This document shows, in pieces, positions 21,603 to 31,928 of a DNA stretch of 64,000 bases. The translations under genes and the position numbers were made by a program. Under the pieces are notes generated by a model that worked only from the letters and a program-made list of their open reading frames with translations, did no database searches and was not told the origin of the DNA. Numbering within the stretch: position 1 is the first letter of the stretch; each line of letters begins with the position of its first letter. The stretch is taken from contig JAJGOT010000217.1 of assembly GCA_022457155.1 (NCBI GenBank), positions 1,059,001 through 1,123,000 of the forward strand. Direction: 5' to 3'. Origin of the DNA: Cladopsammia gracilis. Taxonomy: Eukaryota > Cnidaria > Anthozoa > Scleractinia > Dendrophylliidae.

Positions 21603-22506
21603 TGATACATGCTTTAAATTTTAATATTTAAGTCGTCTCTATGTTGACTGGCAGTTTTGCCAATTTTTTGTTCGTTTTTCTCTGCTATTTCTTTCAAATA
21701 AACATTAACTTTCAAAAGAAAACGGCCTTTCTGGGACGGCACACATCTCCCTTTTTCTATGGTGAAATACGAACCGCGAATCTTGGAGTTTTATTCGTCC
21801 GGCTACTTTCAATTGAATCCTTCGCCGGCCGTAAATCGTGGAACTGAATTTGGTCATTGCCGTGGAGTTATATTTCGTTGTGTAAAATTGATCTTCCTTA
21901 ATTTTGTAGGCATTTAAATCAGTAAACATACAGGTGCTTGTTTTATTTTATCATTGGAAGCGGACATTAGTTTTAATAGTGCAACAGCGGATTTCAACAG
22001 CGACAACAGTTCCTCAAGTCGACACTCGATCGCCCTGTGATGCTTCGCATCGCTGCGACTCCGCATAACTTTTTCAAAATGCTAGTTGTTTCGAAAAAAA
22101 ATTCAGTCGTTAACTTGCTCAATGGAAAGGTTAAGAGGAATAGACTTCACATTAATACTATTTTTAAAGAAATGCTCATCCGTTTCTTAATATCATCCCT
22201 CTAGAATCTTTCCTGTAATGGCGGCCGCATTCGGGACAATCTCTCTCGATCCAACTTTGGTACATATACGAGTAATAACCTGAAAGCGCGCCACATACCG
22301 TTATTATGCGTACTTTTTCAGGTTATTATGCGTATTTTACACGCATAATAATCGTAAGTGGCGTCTTTGTAGGTTAATATTCTTAAAAAACAACATTTTA
22401 CGGTTAATATACTACTTTGACGCCTAAAGTACGGATAATAACCGTAAAACACCGTATGGTACGAATATTATCCTGAACTCCAAAAACAATTTGACTCCTG
22501 TTCATG

Positions 22507-22800
22507 GTTAATTGTGAGTTCGTTATACACCCGATGATGGTGAATATATGAAAATCATATATTTGAACTGCGGATAAACACGAGTGATGATTTGTGATCC
22601 TCGCAGTGTGCTCTCAACTTAAGCAGTTGAAAAAGCAACCTGAAAAAAAACAAATCAGATTTGAACGGGATTCGAACCTATGATCTTGCGATACCGTGCA
22701 ATGCTCTATCCACTGAGCTATCAAGCCACATGGATAGATGGTCAATTATAAGTTCGTAAGATACCCGATGATAGTGAATATATATGAATGTGAATGAATG
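22507..22800 (-). repeat. tRNA-derived SINE, right flank of the palindrome
   Basis: A tRNA-like head (22658-22727) on the minus strand matches the head at 7586-7656 but with decayed acceptor and anticodon regions. The body at 22507-22650 contains TTTGAACTGCGGATAAACAC, also present at about 7540. After the head, a second copy of GGTCAATTATAAGTTCG / ACCCGATGATAGTGAATATA follows, so SINE units are in tandem. Both flanking heads point the same way, unlike the palindrome arms. Confidence 0.7.
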
Positions 22801-22827
22801 ATGCGTTCTATTAATTTTTTCAACCAA

Positions 22828-23874
22828 GAAGCGGCTAGCCTCCTACGCAGACGTCCTTAGGGCTCGTCACGCAATCTTTCCTCCCCCACGAACGTCTGCT
22901 GAAACGAGCGGTTAAATTCCATTCCTTTTGTTCGCAAAGATCAGCTGGATATCACGTGCAGATTGCTGGAGGACCAATCGGCGTTAAGTCATTGTTTAAT
23001 AAAAAGCCAATCATGAGCTGTGTTAGAACTGGCTCCCTAGACCTGGCGACGATTAATTTTCCTGCGAGTACTCGACCGCTAAGTTTATTTATAAATGCGA
23101 AGTGATTCCAAATTCTTGCTTCATGTATGGGCGAAACTCCGAAAAAAATCGTCGGAAATAACTGCTTTCTCTGTAGTATTCATTTGATTCCTACTGGGAG
23201 AGTACGAGTGTTCGGCAAGAGTTCAGTGAACATCTCGGGCGTTATTGAAAGCGCCGTGGAAATAGATGTAAGTGTGTTTTCGTCGAGTGACCCGTTCGTC
23301 TGCACCAAGTACATCCAAGTGTTACAAGCGGTTACTCGGATTAAGAAAGGAGTACTAGAACTAAACGACTTCGCTTGCTTCGCTTGCAATTTTGCTTAAA
23401 GAGTGTATAAAAGTAACCACTTGCATCCGTAATAACTACAAAACAGCTACCATGCTGGAGATTCAAATATTTCAAACCGGAAGCAATGACGCCGTACTTC
23501 TGACAATGGAGGTACTGCCTAGCTCCGAGAAACACGTAATAAACTCTGAGGAGAGCTAAAAACCATTGCAATATACCACTATTCCAATATAGACCGTGAC
23601 TATCGCATAAGACTTGGATCTTACACTCTTTTAGCCGTCTATAGCCTCTCGTTGATAAGGATTTAAATCGACGATCTTAAACGTCTCACGTACTCGTTGA
23701 AAGGCCACGCGTCTCGCGTGAAATTTCCCGAGGTCCAAAGTGCACACTTCCTTGCTTTGGAAGTGCGCTGTGATTGGTCTATGTTTTTAACCGCTCGTTT
23801 CAGCAGACGTTCGTGGGGGAGGAAAGATTACGTGACGAGCCCTAAGGACGTCTGCGTAGGAGGCTAAGAAGCGG
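22828..23874. mobile_element. DNA transposon with about 87-bp terminal inverted repeats
   Basis: Ends at 22828-22915 and 23790-23874 are inverted copies, including CCTCCTACGCAGACGTCCTT, CGTCACG and AGCAGACGTTCG. Size is about 1.05 kb. It carries one short ORF (23127-23399) but no transposase, so it depends on another element for movement or is an internal deletion derivative. A and B ends differ by only a few bases, so it is fairly young. Confidence 0.8.
23127..23399 (+). CDS. Short ORF with two CxxC pairs, ZAD-like zinc-ligand layout
   Basis: A true ATG opens 90 codons. CFLC at residues 13-16 and CFAC at 84-87 could bind one zinc. The intervening RVRVFGKSSVNISGVIES and later VCTKYIQVL resemble the core of zinc-finger-associated (ZAD-like) domains found at the start of zinc-finger proteins. 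It lies inside a transposon with long inverted ends, so it may be a captured first exon or a remnant of the element's own DNA-binding protein. No following zinc fingers are seen and no splice donor is obvious after the stop. The resemblance is by eye. Confidence 0.35.
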   Translation: MGETPKKIVGNNCFLCSIHLIPTGRVRVFGKSSVNISGVIESAVEIDVSVFSSSDPFVCTKYIQVLQAVTRIKKGVLELNDFACFACNFA

Positions 23875-24419
23875 CCGAAGAAGAACGGAAGAGCATATAT
23901 ATTTAAATCGTGCTTGGCTCAGAACAACTGATAATTTAATAACATTCACTTAACGACAATGGAAAATTGAACAAAATTGTTACTAATAATATATTTTTGA
24001 AGGCGCTCATTTGTTAGTCGATGGATTTACACTTCTTTCTGATCGTTACTCCAACGAAGAGTGCGCGAGTTTAGGGTATGAAATAATAATATTTTTACAG
24101 GTGGGGGTTTAACCAAATATAGTATATGTGTATTCGGTATGTATTTGTTTACTAAGTGAAAGTCATTTGTCAACTCAGTATTCAAATTAGCCTTAACCAT
24201 TATTTTTGGCATATCTCGAGGGTTGTAAACTGGTTCTAAATCTCAAATCCACAGCATCGCCCATCCCATACGTATTTCTCCAATTCTATCTTGTTCATTT
24301 ACAATTCCGTAGATATTTTAACGACAAGTCAGCGCATCCTGTACTTCCTACGCCTTTTGCATACCATCGACTTCTAAGACAAAAGTAACTGCAGGTGTAT
24401 TTCGCGTCCGAAGAAGATA
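23875..24419. other. Upstream region of the first GPCR gene
   Basis: No exon recognised. The reading frame before the GPCR ATG is open back to a TAA at 24375-24377. An unannotated 5' exon cannot be excluded. No clear TATA box. Confidence 0.4.
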
Positions 24420-25418
24420 ATGTCTTGGTATATGTACACGAGTTTAGCTGTCAGTGCCTTAGCAGTAGTTGGGAATGGATTTGTAGCTTGGCTAATTACG
24501 ACACGGTCTGCACTTCACAATACCACAAACTGGTTTATTCTGTCTCTTTCTTTGAGTGATCTGCTTGTTGGTTCGCTTATTGCAACAACTGACGCTGCTT
24601 GCTACAAGTTAAATACGTGCGACATTTATTTAAAGAGTGCTTTTCAAGAGCTTATTTTGTACGAGTCTGTCTTTAACCTGTGCGCAATGTCAATGGACCG
24701 ATATATTGCTATACTACATCCTCTGAAGTATCCGCTTTACATGACAACCGTCGGCACCATTCGGATGATTGCAATTTCATGGACAATACCAATTGTAAAT
24801 TTTGGGCTTCATTTTGTTTGGCTCTATGCCGGGCCTGCTTCAAGAGAGAAAGGCTATCAGATTTTTACTATTTTGGAAGCTATTTTTATGGTGTTCATTC
24901 CTTGCTTAATGTTGTTGGTCGCAAACGCTCGGATAGTCAAAGTTGCACGACTGCAAGCAGAGAGAACCATGGTACAATTACAGGGAATCAACTTTAATAA
25001 AATGGAGGGTACTTTGGCTTCATCGCGTGTGCAGAGCAAGCATCTGCAAATAGGACCTCGGGATTACCATAGCAAGAAAAAGAAAAATGATGTTTCTCAA
25101 GAGAACTCGTTAAGTGAGACAACTGCAGTTACTGTAGAAATGAGAAACACTTCAAAGAAAAGGTTGAAGAGAGGACGATTGCAGAGATCTTCCGTTAAAG
25201 TAATTATTGTAGTTGTAACAATGTTTTGGATCTGTTGGTCTGTGTCACTGTATGTATCATTTTGCAAATACCTCGGACTGTGTAAGGTCTCACTAACTGT
25301 CAGGAGTCTCTCGTGGCTATTTATGATTTTCAATTCTGTAATTAATCCAGTTGTATTTCTTTCATTTAAAAATGATATACGAACGGCATCAAAGGCACTA
25401 AGAATTTGTAAGATATAA
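24420..25418 (+). CDS. Class A (rhodopsin-like) GPCR, orphan, paralogue 1
   Basis: A 332-residue seven-transmembrane receptor at the plasma membrane, coupling to G proteins by family. Landmarks: TM1 GN at 18-19; TM2 LSLSD with D47; TM3 end DRY at 93-95 followed by IAILHPLKY; TM6 CWSVS after a long basic third intracellular loop of about 90 residues; TM7 NSVINPVVF (the NPxxY site has F for Y). The N-terminus is very short with no glycosylation site, and the tail ends soon after TM7 (about 15 residues). The sequence TTRSALHNTTNWFILSLS matches the two other GPCRs in this window, so they are paralogues. Ligand unknown; no amine or opsin signature (no TM7 lysine). Single exon as read. Confidence 0.9.
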   Translation: MSWYMYTSLAVSALAVVGNGFVAWLITTRSALHNTTNWFILSLSLSDLLVGSLIATTDAACYKLNTCDIYLKSAFQELILYESVFNLCAMSMDRYIAILHPLKYPLYMTTVGTIRMIAISWTIPIVNFGLHFVWLYAGPASREKGYQIFTILEAIFMVFIPCLMLLVANARIVKVARLQAERTMVQLQGINFNKMEGTLASSRVQSKHLQIGPRDYHSKKKKNDVSQENSLSETTAVTVEMRNTSKKRLKRGRLQRSSVKVIIVVVTMFWICWSVSLYVSFCKYLGLCKVSLTVRSLSWLFMIFNSVINPVVFLSFKNDIRTASKALRICKI

Positions 25419-26600
25419 TTTTAAAAGATGACTAATAATTATTTTAGGTATTTCGGGTCGAACCAACTTCACAATCGTTGAAGGAAGATGGACATTTCAT
25501 CTGTTTTCCAAAAGATCACCCACTAGTGTATGTATATTATAAATAATTTTGCAAAAATTCCATACTATAGGAAAGTTGTTGTGATGTTAATATTACGTAT
25601 TGTGGACAACACCATAATTGATTATATTTCACGAAACGTAGCCAGAATTGATCAAAACGTTTGCTTTGACCGATGCGCGCGGCTGTTTTAGCAAAACCAA
25701 GACAGGTTCTAAGGCCAATTTTGTCAGTGATCAGAACAAAAAAAATGAAATAAACGTATCAACTAGAAAAATATTAAATAACCATACACATTGTATACAC
25801 AAAATGTAAATATTTCCGATGGGTTAGACTGCATGAGTAAATGTGAACCGGTTTCCAATTTTCATCACACAACACACTTAAAAATAGACATCATCCATCA
25901 TGGATAAATAACATGTGACATGTGAGATGAATCTTAAAAATCTATGGTTGTGATGTGTTGAAAATCGTTAACCAGTTTAATCACATTTATTGGTCTCTAC
26001 CTTAGTAACATGATGAGACGACAGAAAGTATATGGGAGAAGTCCGTAAACATTATACAATCAGTGTTAGTATCTATCTTAATCAGCATTACGTTTGTACA
26101 TATACTTTCTCGGATTCTCGGATAGGCATAATGAACACTGTGATTGGCCAATTTTCCGTTCCGTACTACAGAGGGTCAGAATAAAAACTGAGATGATACA
26201 AATAACGACAGTTGGGATGGATGGCATTGCACAATTAATGTTGACTGGTCAGAAAACACAGACATATCATGATATTAAGCTTCTAATGGATTACGAAATA
26301 GAAAAACGAGCCTACAGCATACAGTTGAAGCCCATATTACAAAGAATGACATCAGTTATTACAAACAATGACTTATTGCAGACAGTGACTTGTGATTGTC
26401 ACATTAAGTGACTCATACATGAGGTACAATTGCCATACCCCATGCCCTCGAGCTGACGAATTGAAGATTGGTACCCACGATTTTCAGTGTAGACTTAGAA
26501 ATCTTGCTGCTCCCTCAATTTCCGATTCAAAGTTACTCGTTGGTGTTAACATACAGGATGAGTGACTTGACTGCATCTGAAAATCGTAAAATGGACTGAA
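25419..26600. other. Downstream of GPCR 1, no recognisable gene
   Basis: An AATAAA-like signal (AAATAAAC) lies near 25750. A 105-codon frame at 26094-26411 has no recognised domain and may be chance or part of the retroelement relic that follows. Confidence 0.4.
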
Positions 26601-28115
26601 TCCCTGGCATAGATCTGCTAAGAAGATTTACCACAATCGAACCGCTTCTCGAACAGATATTATATTATCTACAACAGAACAACCGCTTCCTTGATGCTTT
26701 CCTGACCGAAGGAAATTTGCTCAGTTATGCAGAGTTCTGGCTACCCGGGAGACTTGCATGATGAACTCATATGTGACACAGTCTTTGGGAACGACTTGGA
26801 GTAAGTGGAAGAAAGTGTATTGCGCAAAGCAATTAACTAACCTTTAAAAAAGCACAAGAAATTGGACGCACGCATATTAGTGAAGCCACATGGATGCAAC
26901 TGAAAGCGACGAATGATCATTGACGACCTAGTCAAGTAGAATGAAGTCAAGTTGAAACAAAGAAGAAAACCTTACTAACCCTGCAGAAGGCCACAGTGAT
27001 AACAACCCAAGACAGCAAAACGAGAACAACAACCCAAGATAACAAAACAAGACAAAAAAAAACATCAACAACAACCCAAGACAGCAAAACGAGAACAAGG
27101 CCAAATTTCATGAAAATACAGAAATACAAGAATATACAGTCTACCATCGAACCGGACCAAGATTAGGTCAAAATTCAAGTCAGCTACAGCGAACCCCTGC
27201 CATACACACATCATGAAGCTTGCCTGCAATGTTAATGCTCACTGCCTGGTGCTGAGGTAAATGTCATCGCCAAACAAAACTCCAGTCTCCAAGAGAGGTA
27301 CCTTGGCCCTGCAAAATTCAGGGTTACTCATATGGAGGTCATAATATAAAGAACGTTGCATGCACTCATACCCACAACATTTCCACCAGCATGCCAGCAT
27401 TAAAAAAGTAGAAGTGTTCAACGTCACGCAGAAGTACCAGGACCAGGGATGCACTATAAGTTAGCCCACGGCCAACTCCGTCCTGAAAATGAAATATGGT
27501 ACTCTATACCCAGAAATATGTGTCCACCACATCACACTGAACTCCCTTGCATTAACAATGAGACTATACAACAAATTTTCGATGACTATCCCACCTTGCC
27601 GTTGCTAAGACGAGTGATCTTCGAAGGAAAGCCCTAGAAAAGAGACAAATTACCCTAAAACACTGCCACGACTACTGGAACTTCAGGGAGGAGTCCACCG
27701 TTGAAAATCGACTATTGATGAAACGTTAACGCATTCTTATACCGCCCCCGCTGAGACCTGAGAACTTAAACATCATTCACCAAGGTCATTTTGGACAAGG
27801 AACGTGTCTGCTACAAGCGCGAACCTCTTAGTCCCCTGGCCAGAGTTACAAACGACACCATCAACCAAGTTAACCAGTGTTATATAGTCCTTATCAGAAC
27901 TACCAGAGAAAAGCCCAGAAAGAACCAATACAGCAAGATAGCTCACACCGACCACAGTTCAGACCTTGCTCAGCAAAACCTACTGCTAGTATACCGATAT
28001 ACTACAGAAGATTTCCAATAATCGGAAGGCGCACAAGCACCACATCAGCAGTGATTGTCAACCATAAGAAAAGTATTTTTGCCCGAATGCATGGGATCTC
28101 TTCACAACCGATAAC
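26600..28115 (+). pseudogene. Decayed Ty3/gypsy-type LTR retrotransposon, gag and integrase parts
   Basis: Translation in shifting frames gives gag-like text at about 26750-26910 (DELICDTVFGNDLE, then LTFKKAQEIGRTHISEATW). An integrase zinc-binding part follows at about 27745-27820 (PPLRPENLNIIHQGHFGQ with a later C). At about 28000-28112 comes the core-like IPIYYRRFP...KKSIFARMHGIS, where the FARxGI motif is typical of gypsy integrases. Stops and frameshifts break every part, and protease/RT/RNase H are not recognised between them. No LTR pair was found. A C-terminal integrase piece at 31690-31800 may belong to the same copy. Confidence 0.65.

Positions 28116-28116
<1 letters not shown>

Positions 28117-28156
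<40 letters not shown>
28117..28156. repeat. (AAT)n microsatellite
   Basis: About 13 uninterrupted AAT triplets at the point where the gypsy relic breaks off. Confidence 0.95.
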
Positions 28157-28160
<4 letters not shown>

Positions 28161-28174
28161 TTAGACATTATCAT

Positions 28175-28408
28175 ACCCGTGCTCCGGTTTGTCTCCTGTT
28201 TTAGAACTTTGAACATTTTGCATATTTTAGCGTAAATTCGTTTAGTTTATTATATATATACATATTTTAATTCTACTTTTTATTGTATATAACCCGTGCT
28301 CCGGTTTGTCTCTTGTTTTAGAACTTTGAACATTTTGCATATTTTAGCGTAAATTTGTTTAGTTTATTATATATATACATATTTTAATTTTATTTTTTAT
28401 TGTATATA
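28175..28408. repeat. Two tandem 117-bp units, probable LINE 3' region
   Basis: ACCCGTGCTCCGGTTTGTCT starts at 28175 and 28292 and the following 90 bp is nearly identical. The next block (to 28500) ends in GTGTTCC... and a (TAA)n run near 28507-28520, as at the 3' end of a non-LTR retrotransposon. Confidence 0.7.
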
Positions 28409-28559
28409 TTTTTTAACTTTAGTCTCACTAGTTGGAGCACAGGTCACGCCTATGCGCCCTGTGTTCCTTTTAACTGTATAGCATACAGATAGTTTTTACT
28501 GCTTATAATAATAATAATAATCCAAAGATCCAAAGATCCTAGAGAAGCCTCATGAAGAT

Positions 28560-28760
28560 ACAGTCACCACCAACAAATGGTTGTCAAGTAATTTGAAAGA
28601 AGAAACAGAGGGACTACTTGTAGCAGCTCAAGACCAGGCAATAAACACCAGAAACTACCAGAAAGTAATATGTGGCCAGCAAGTAGAGAGCAAATGCAGA
28701 ATGTGTTCGCAATATGAAGAGACAGTGGACCATATTGTATCTGGATGTGAGGTATTATTT
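28560..28760 (+). pseudogene. C-terminal fragment of a non-LTR retrotransposon polyprotein
   Basis: The frame reads through AAQDQAINTRNYQKVICG and then CRMCSQYEETVDHIVSGC, a C-x2-C-x7-H-x4-C zinc-knuckle-like ending known from the C-termini of some LINE polymerases. The upstream RT is absent. The frame runs into unrelated sequence at about 28760, so it is 5' and 3' truncated. Confidence 0.75.
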
Positions 28761-28764
28761 TTTC

Positions 28765-29180
28765 ATGGTCGTGGCAAACGGAATGTTTCGCGGGCGGCGT
28801 CTGTCACATGTGAGAGCGTCGCGCAAGGTTAGCTCGCGGGCGCGTATTACGTCGCAAAACATGCGCGAATGACGCCACACGCGCGGCTACACAGTCGTCG
28901 CCTCGGTCACCACTTTAAAAGTTGGATCTTTCGCAGTGTTTAGTGGAGCGGCAAAGTCGTTATTTCCCTGCATTTTTTCGCGGTTTGCTAAGACAGGGAT
29001 ACTAAATAAGGATACTCAGAAGCCGCTTTAGTGGAAAAAGAAGAGCTTTAAGGGATAAAATCTTGCTTCGAGGACCTTCATACGTTTACATCAATGCGGG
29101 AGACTTGTTTGTTTTTATTACGGATTTCAGAACCAACGCGGTGATTTAAAGAATTTTCAAGCAAGCGAGGGACTTAAAGG
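28765..29180. other. CpG-rich block, possibly a repeat 5' end or promoter
   Basis: Locally GC- and CpG-rich (for example GCGGGCGCGTATTACGTCGC near 28835), unlike the surroundings. The end, GGACTTAAAGGTAAAAC at about 29170, has a possible splice donor. It starts exactly where the LINE fragment stops. It could be the 5' region of another transposon or a host promoter with a 5' UTR exon. Confidence 0.35.
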
Positions 29181-29840
29181 TAAAACAAATTACATTTTTC
29201 GATGGGAATTTATCTTGATATCAATCTGTGATTGACTTTTTATTTGTGATGTCGTTAGTTTTGGAGAATTGTTTATAAACGTGTAGCTTAATTCGGTTGT
29301 ATTAATTTCCTGAATTTCATCGAAGACACGGCTCGGCCTCGATGTGCTATAAATGTACGCGTTTTGCTTTTAAACATAAACTAATGGAGATTTCAATAAA
29401 ATTTTTCGAAAGAAGATTGTGCTGTCCATTTTTATGTGTTTGTTCATTCATTACATAGATTGAAAAACGATTTTATGTAAACAAAACAAGACTTAGATTT
29501 TATACTCGCGTCGCCTTATGCAAATATGTTTGTGTATTTTTGCATTTTTGATTTCCAAATCAGTTTCTCGGGCATTTTTTGACAAGCAACAACTGTATTT
29601 TATTCGGAAAATAGTCGTAATAGTTATTCTAGACAGAGAAAAAGATGTTTTTGTGAACTTTTGTACGGTCTAAATGTACTGTGCAGACGGTCGGGTAATA
29701 ACCTTACTGTTTTTGAGAATTGCTAAAATTGAAAAATAGCCCGATCGTCATTCTTAATTCTTGTGCTTCCGACCTTTCACCTTAGTTAAGTGTCACCTTA
29801 GTTTATAAGCTTGTTCAAAGTGCTACGCTGTTAGGCTCAG
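29181..29840. other. Stretch without recognisable feature
   Basis: AT-rich, short frames only. Confidence 0.4.
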
Positions 29841-29841
29841 C

Positions 29842-30690
29842 CTATCTATATATATTACCTTGGCAGGTTTGTAACTTTCGATTGCTGCCAAACAATACAT
29901 CAAACTTTGATTTCGATGTGTATAGGGTCAAGTAGTTACTGTTAAACCATTCGGCCAAATTGGCAAGGTCGACATTAAGATGATATTCAACATCTTGACA
30001 GTATTGTCCACAAAAGTATATCACAGTATCATCAGCATACATGCATACATAATTACTTAGCAGTGTTCTAGACAGTTTGGAAGATCGTTAACATAGATGA
30101 GAAATAGCAGGGGACCGAGGATGCTCCCTTGAGGTACTCCAACAAGAACCTTCTGAGGAGAGCACTGGGAGTTTTCAACAAAAGTAACTTGGTACCGACA
30201 TTCAGGATATGAGGCAAACCACATCACAACTTGAGAACTTGCTCCAATAGCCTTGAGTTTTTCAACAAGAAGCCCATGGTCCACGGTGTCGAACGCTTTG
30301 GAGAGATCTAGGAAGACAGCTCCAGTGAAGCAGCCACGATCAAGATTCAGCAGTATGTTGTCTGCAAAATGAGCAAGGGCAGTTACTATCGAAAGTTTGG
30401 GGCGGAAACCAAATTGATTTGGAGTAAGTAGTTTGGACTCTGACAGAAAATCGTACAGTTGTTGGTGTACGACCCGTTCTAGAATCTTGCTGATGGTTGG
30501 AAGTACATTAATGGGCCTGTAGTTGTTGCAATCTGTACGATCACCTCCTTTAAACAAAGTAGAAACTTTACGATGTTTCCAGATTGATGGGAAAGTGCTT
30601 GTCTCGAGTGACCGGTTAAATAGTTTTAATTAGTTAATAACCTTGCACTGATGCGGTCTAATCCTATGGCCTTGTTAGTTTTCAAAGTTT
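29842..30690 (-). pseudogene. Decayed LINE reverse transcriptase (CR1/L2/Jockey-like)
   Basis: Read on the minus strand, the fragment starts near 30690 (KTNKAIGLDRISARLL), shifts frame near 30620, then continues as FKGGDRTDCNNYRPINVLP, motif A FLDLSKAFDTVDH, and motif B GVPQGSILGPLLFLIYVNDL. After a stop and frameshift near 30050 comes YADDTVIYF, the catalytic YxDD. The order and wording match non-LTR reverse transcriptases. It lacks the endonuclease and the C-terminal part and cannot encode an active enzyme. Confidence 0.9.
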
Positions 30691-30691
30691 T

Positions 30692-30765
30692 TAACTTATA
30701 ATAACTATTATAAGTTTTTAACTTATAATAACTATTAATAACTTAAGTTTTTAACTTATAATAAA
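30692..30765. repeat. Tandem TTTTTAACTTATAATAA units
   Basis: Three to four copies of a unit of about 30 bp with AAGTTTTTAACTTATAATAA. Confidence 0.7.
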
Positions 30766-31174
30766 CACTTAATCACTGGTCCCGAGGGAAACAGTGAATT
30801 TTGTTTCCCGAGAATCTCGATGTTTCCCGAGACGAAGTCGAGGGAAACAAAATTCACTGTTTCCCGAGGAATCAGTCATTAAGTGATTTGTTATATAGCA
30901 ATGCAAAATAAAACACAACACAAGACAGTTTGAAAAACGCGCCAAACACTCGATCTATCATGATCATGCCACCTTTTGTCACGGTCTGATCACGTGCGCT
31001 AGCGGGCAACAGTGCAATGTTACCCTCTGACGTCAAAATTGTTGCCCGCTTTCGCAAATGTTGCCCGCTAAGCACAATTGGCGGGAAACAGTTTGTTTGT
31101 TAGATGTCATGTGACGATGAATCAACCAATCAACGCGCGCGTTGTATTGAGAAAAACTCCAGCTATATAACAAT
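30766..31174. mobile_element. MITE-like element with hairpin head and TTGTTATATAGC ends
   Basis: CACTTAATCACTGGTCCCGA at 30766 is mirrored by a similar stretch ending at about 30881, with GGGAAACAAAATTCACTG inside, so the first 116 bp folds on itself. TTGTTATATAGC at about 30888 is mirrored by GCTATATAACAA ending near 31174. Inside are repeats of GTTGCCCGCT/AGCGGGCAAC. Whether this is one element or two adjoining ones is unclear. Confidence 0.55.
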
Positions 31175-31324
31175 GGGTCGTAATATACATGTAACTTGGC
31201 GGAGCCGAGATCAAGTGTTCCTAGAGAAATTATAGGATAGACAGTATCGTCAACTCTCCAATTTAGTCCCAGTCGAAAGGGTTTGCCGAAAGAATGGCAC
31301 AGACTGTGCAAAACGTTCTTAAAT

Positions 31325-31445
31325 ATATATATTTTTTTCCACAGAATTGTCAATACCTGGAATCTTCTTCCAGAAGAAATTCGAAGAGCTACAAGCGTAA
31401 ATTCATTTAAAGCAAGAGTTAAGAGTTTTTTATGGATTAGTTAAT
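31325..31445 (+). pseudogene. LINE C-terminal fragment with (ATT)n tail
   Basis: Translation gives RIVNTWNLLPEEIRRATSV followed by NSFKARVKSFLW and a stop, the common last segment of CR1/L2/Jockey-type polymerases. An (ATT)n run follows at about 31450-31480, as at a LINE 3' end. Orientation is opposite to the RT at 29842-30690. Confidence 0.8.
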
Positions 31446-31619
31446 TTACTATTATTATTATTATTATTTATTATTATTATCTCTTTAAATATTGTAATAT
31501 TTTAATATGTAATCACTCTTTTATATTTATTGATATATTTTAGATAATTTTAAACATATTGTAGTGATCTGCTTTTATATGGGGTCTTAGACTTTGCATT
31601 TCATCATTGGCTCACATGT

Positions 31620-31928
31620 TTGTTCTTTTTTTTATTGATGTTTGCCAAAATTGTAATAAAAAAAAACATTCCCAAGAAATGCGAGGAAAACAAGTCAGAT
31701 CCATACCCTGTCGTCCTATCCTATGGGGCCACATCCCTAGACCATGAACCGATGTCTCCGGCAGAACTGCTGACCGGAAGAAAATTTCAGACCAGACTAC
31801 CAATATATGTCTTAAAGGGCTATTCTTGGGCTAAAAATACCTCTCAGGAAAGCAATACAGCTGCAAGGGTGAGATCTACTAGCGCCAATACACCTAACGA
31901 TAGTAACCAAATTACCCCAAACAGCTAA
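31620..31928 (+). pseudogene. Ty3/gypsy integrase C-terminal fragment
   Basis: The frame reads SDPYPVVLSYGATSLDHEPM then SPAELLTGRKFQTRLP, matching the end of gypsy integrases (SPAELLxGRxxRTxLP). The start codon is not meaningful; it follows a T-run. It has the same strand as the gag-integrase relic ending at 28115, and the LINE fragments and MITE-like sequence lying between suggest one element split by later insertions. Confidence 0.75.

Larger units (their letters stand above)
7658..22506. mobile_element. Giant foldback-like palindromic element
   Basis: Sequence from 7658 inward is repeated as its reverse complement from 22506 inward. Matched pairs include 8254-8478/21705-21929, 9892-10098/20089-20295, 11125-11331/17561-17767 and 12404-12622/16578-16796. 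Most compared stretches differ by only a few substitutions, plus arm-specific insertions. Arms reach a central 21-bp minisatellite (13391-15820). CATG flanks both ends within a SINE, as expected for an insertion. The plan (very long inverted ends, internal tandem repeats, no recognised transposase) matches foldback-type elements such as Drosophila FB/Galileo. Family membership is inference. Confidence 0.8.

Noticed and set aside
7658..22506. Palindrome as an assembly artefact (inverted duplication of one arm)
   Set aside because: The arms differ by substitutions, a 10-bp indel, a MITE only on the left and a 1.3-kb segment only on the right, which a copy error in assembly would not create. Read support is still desirable.
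24680..25333. Further frames overlapping the first GPCR gene
   Set aside because: Shadows of the real reading frame in other frames or the other strand.
26947..27147. 66-codon minus-strand frame with repeated LVLLSWVV
   Set aside because: Complement of a short AACAACCCAAGACAGC repeat in the gypsy relic.
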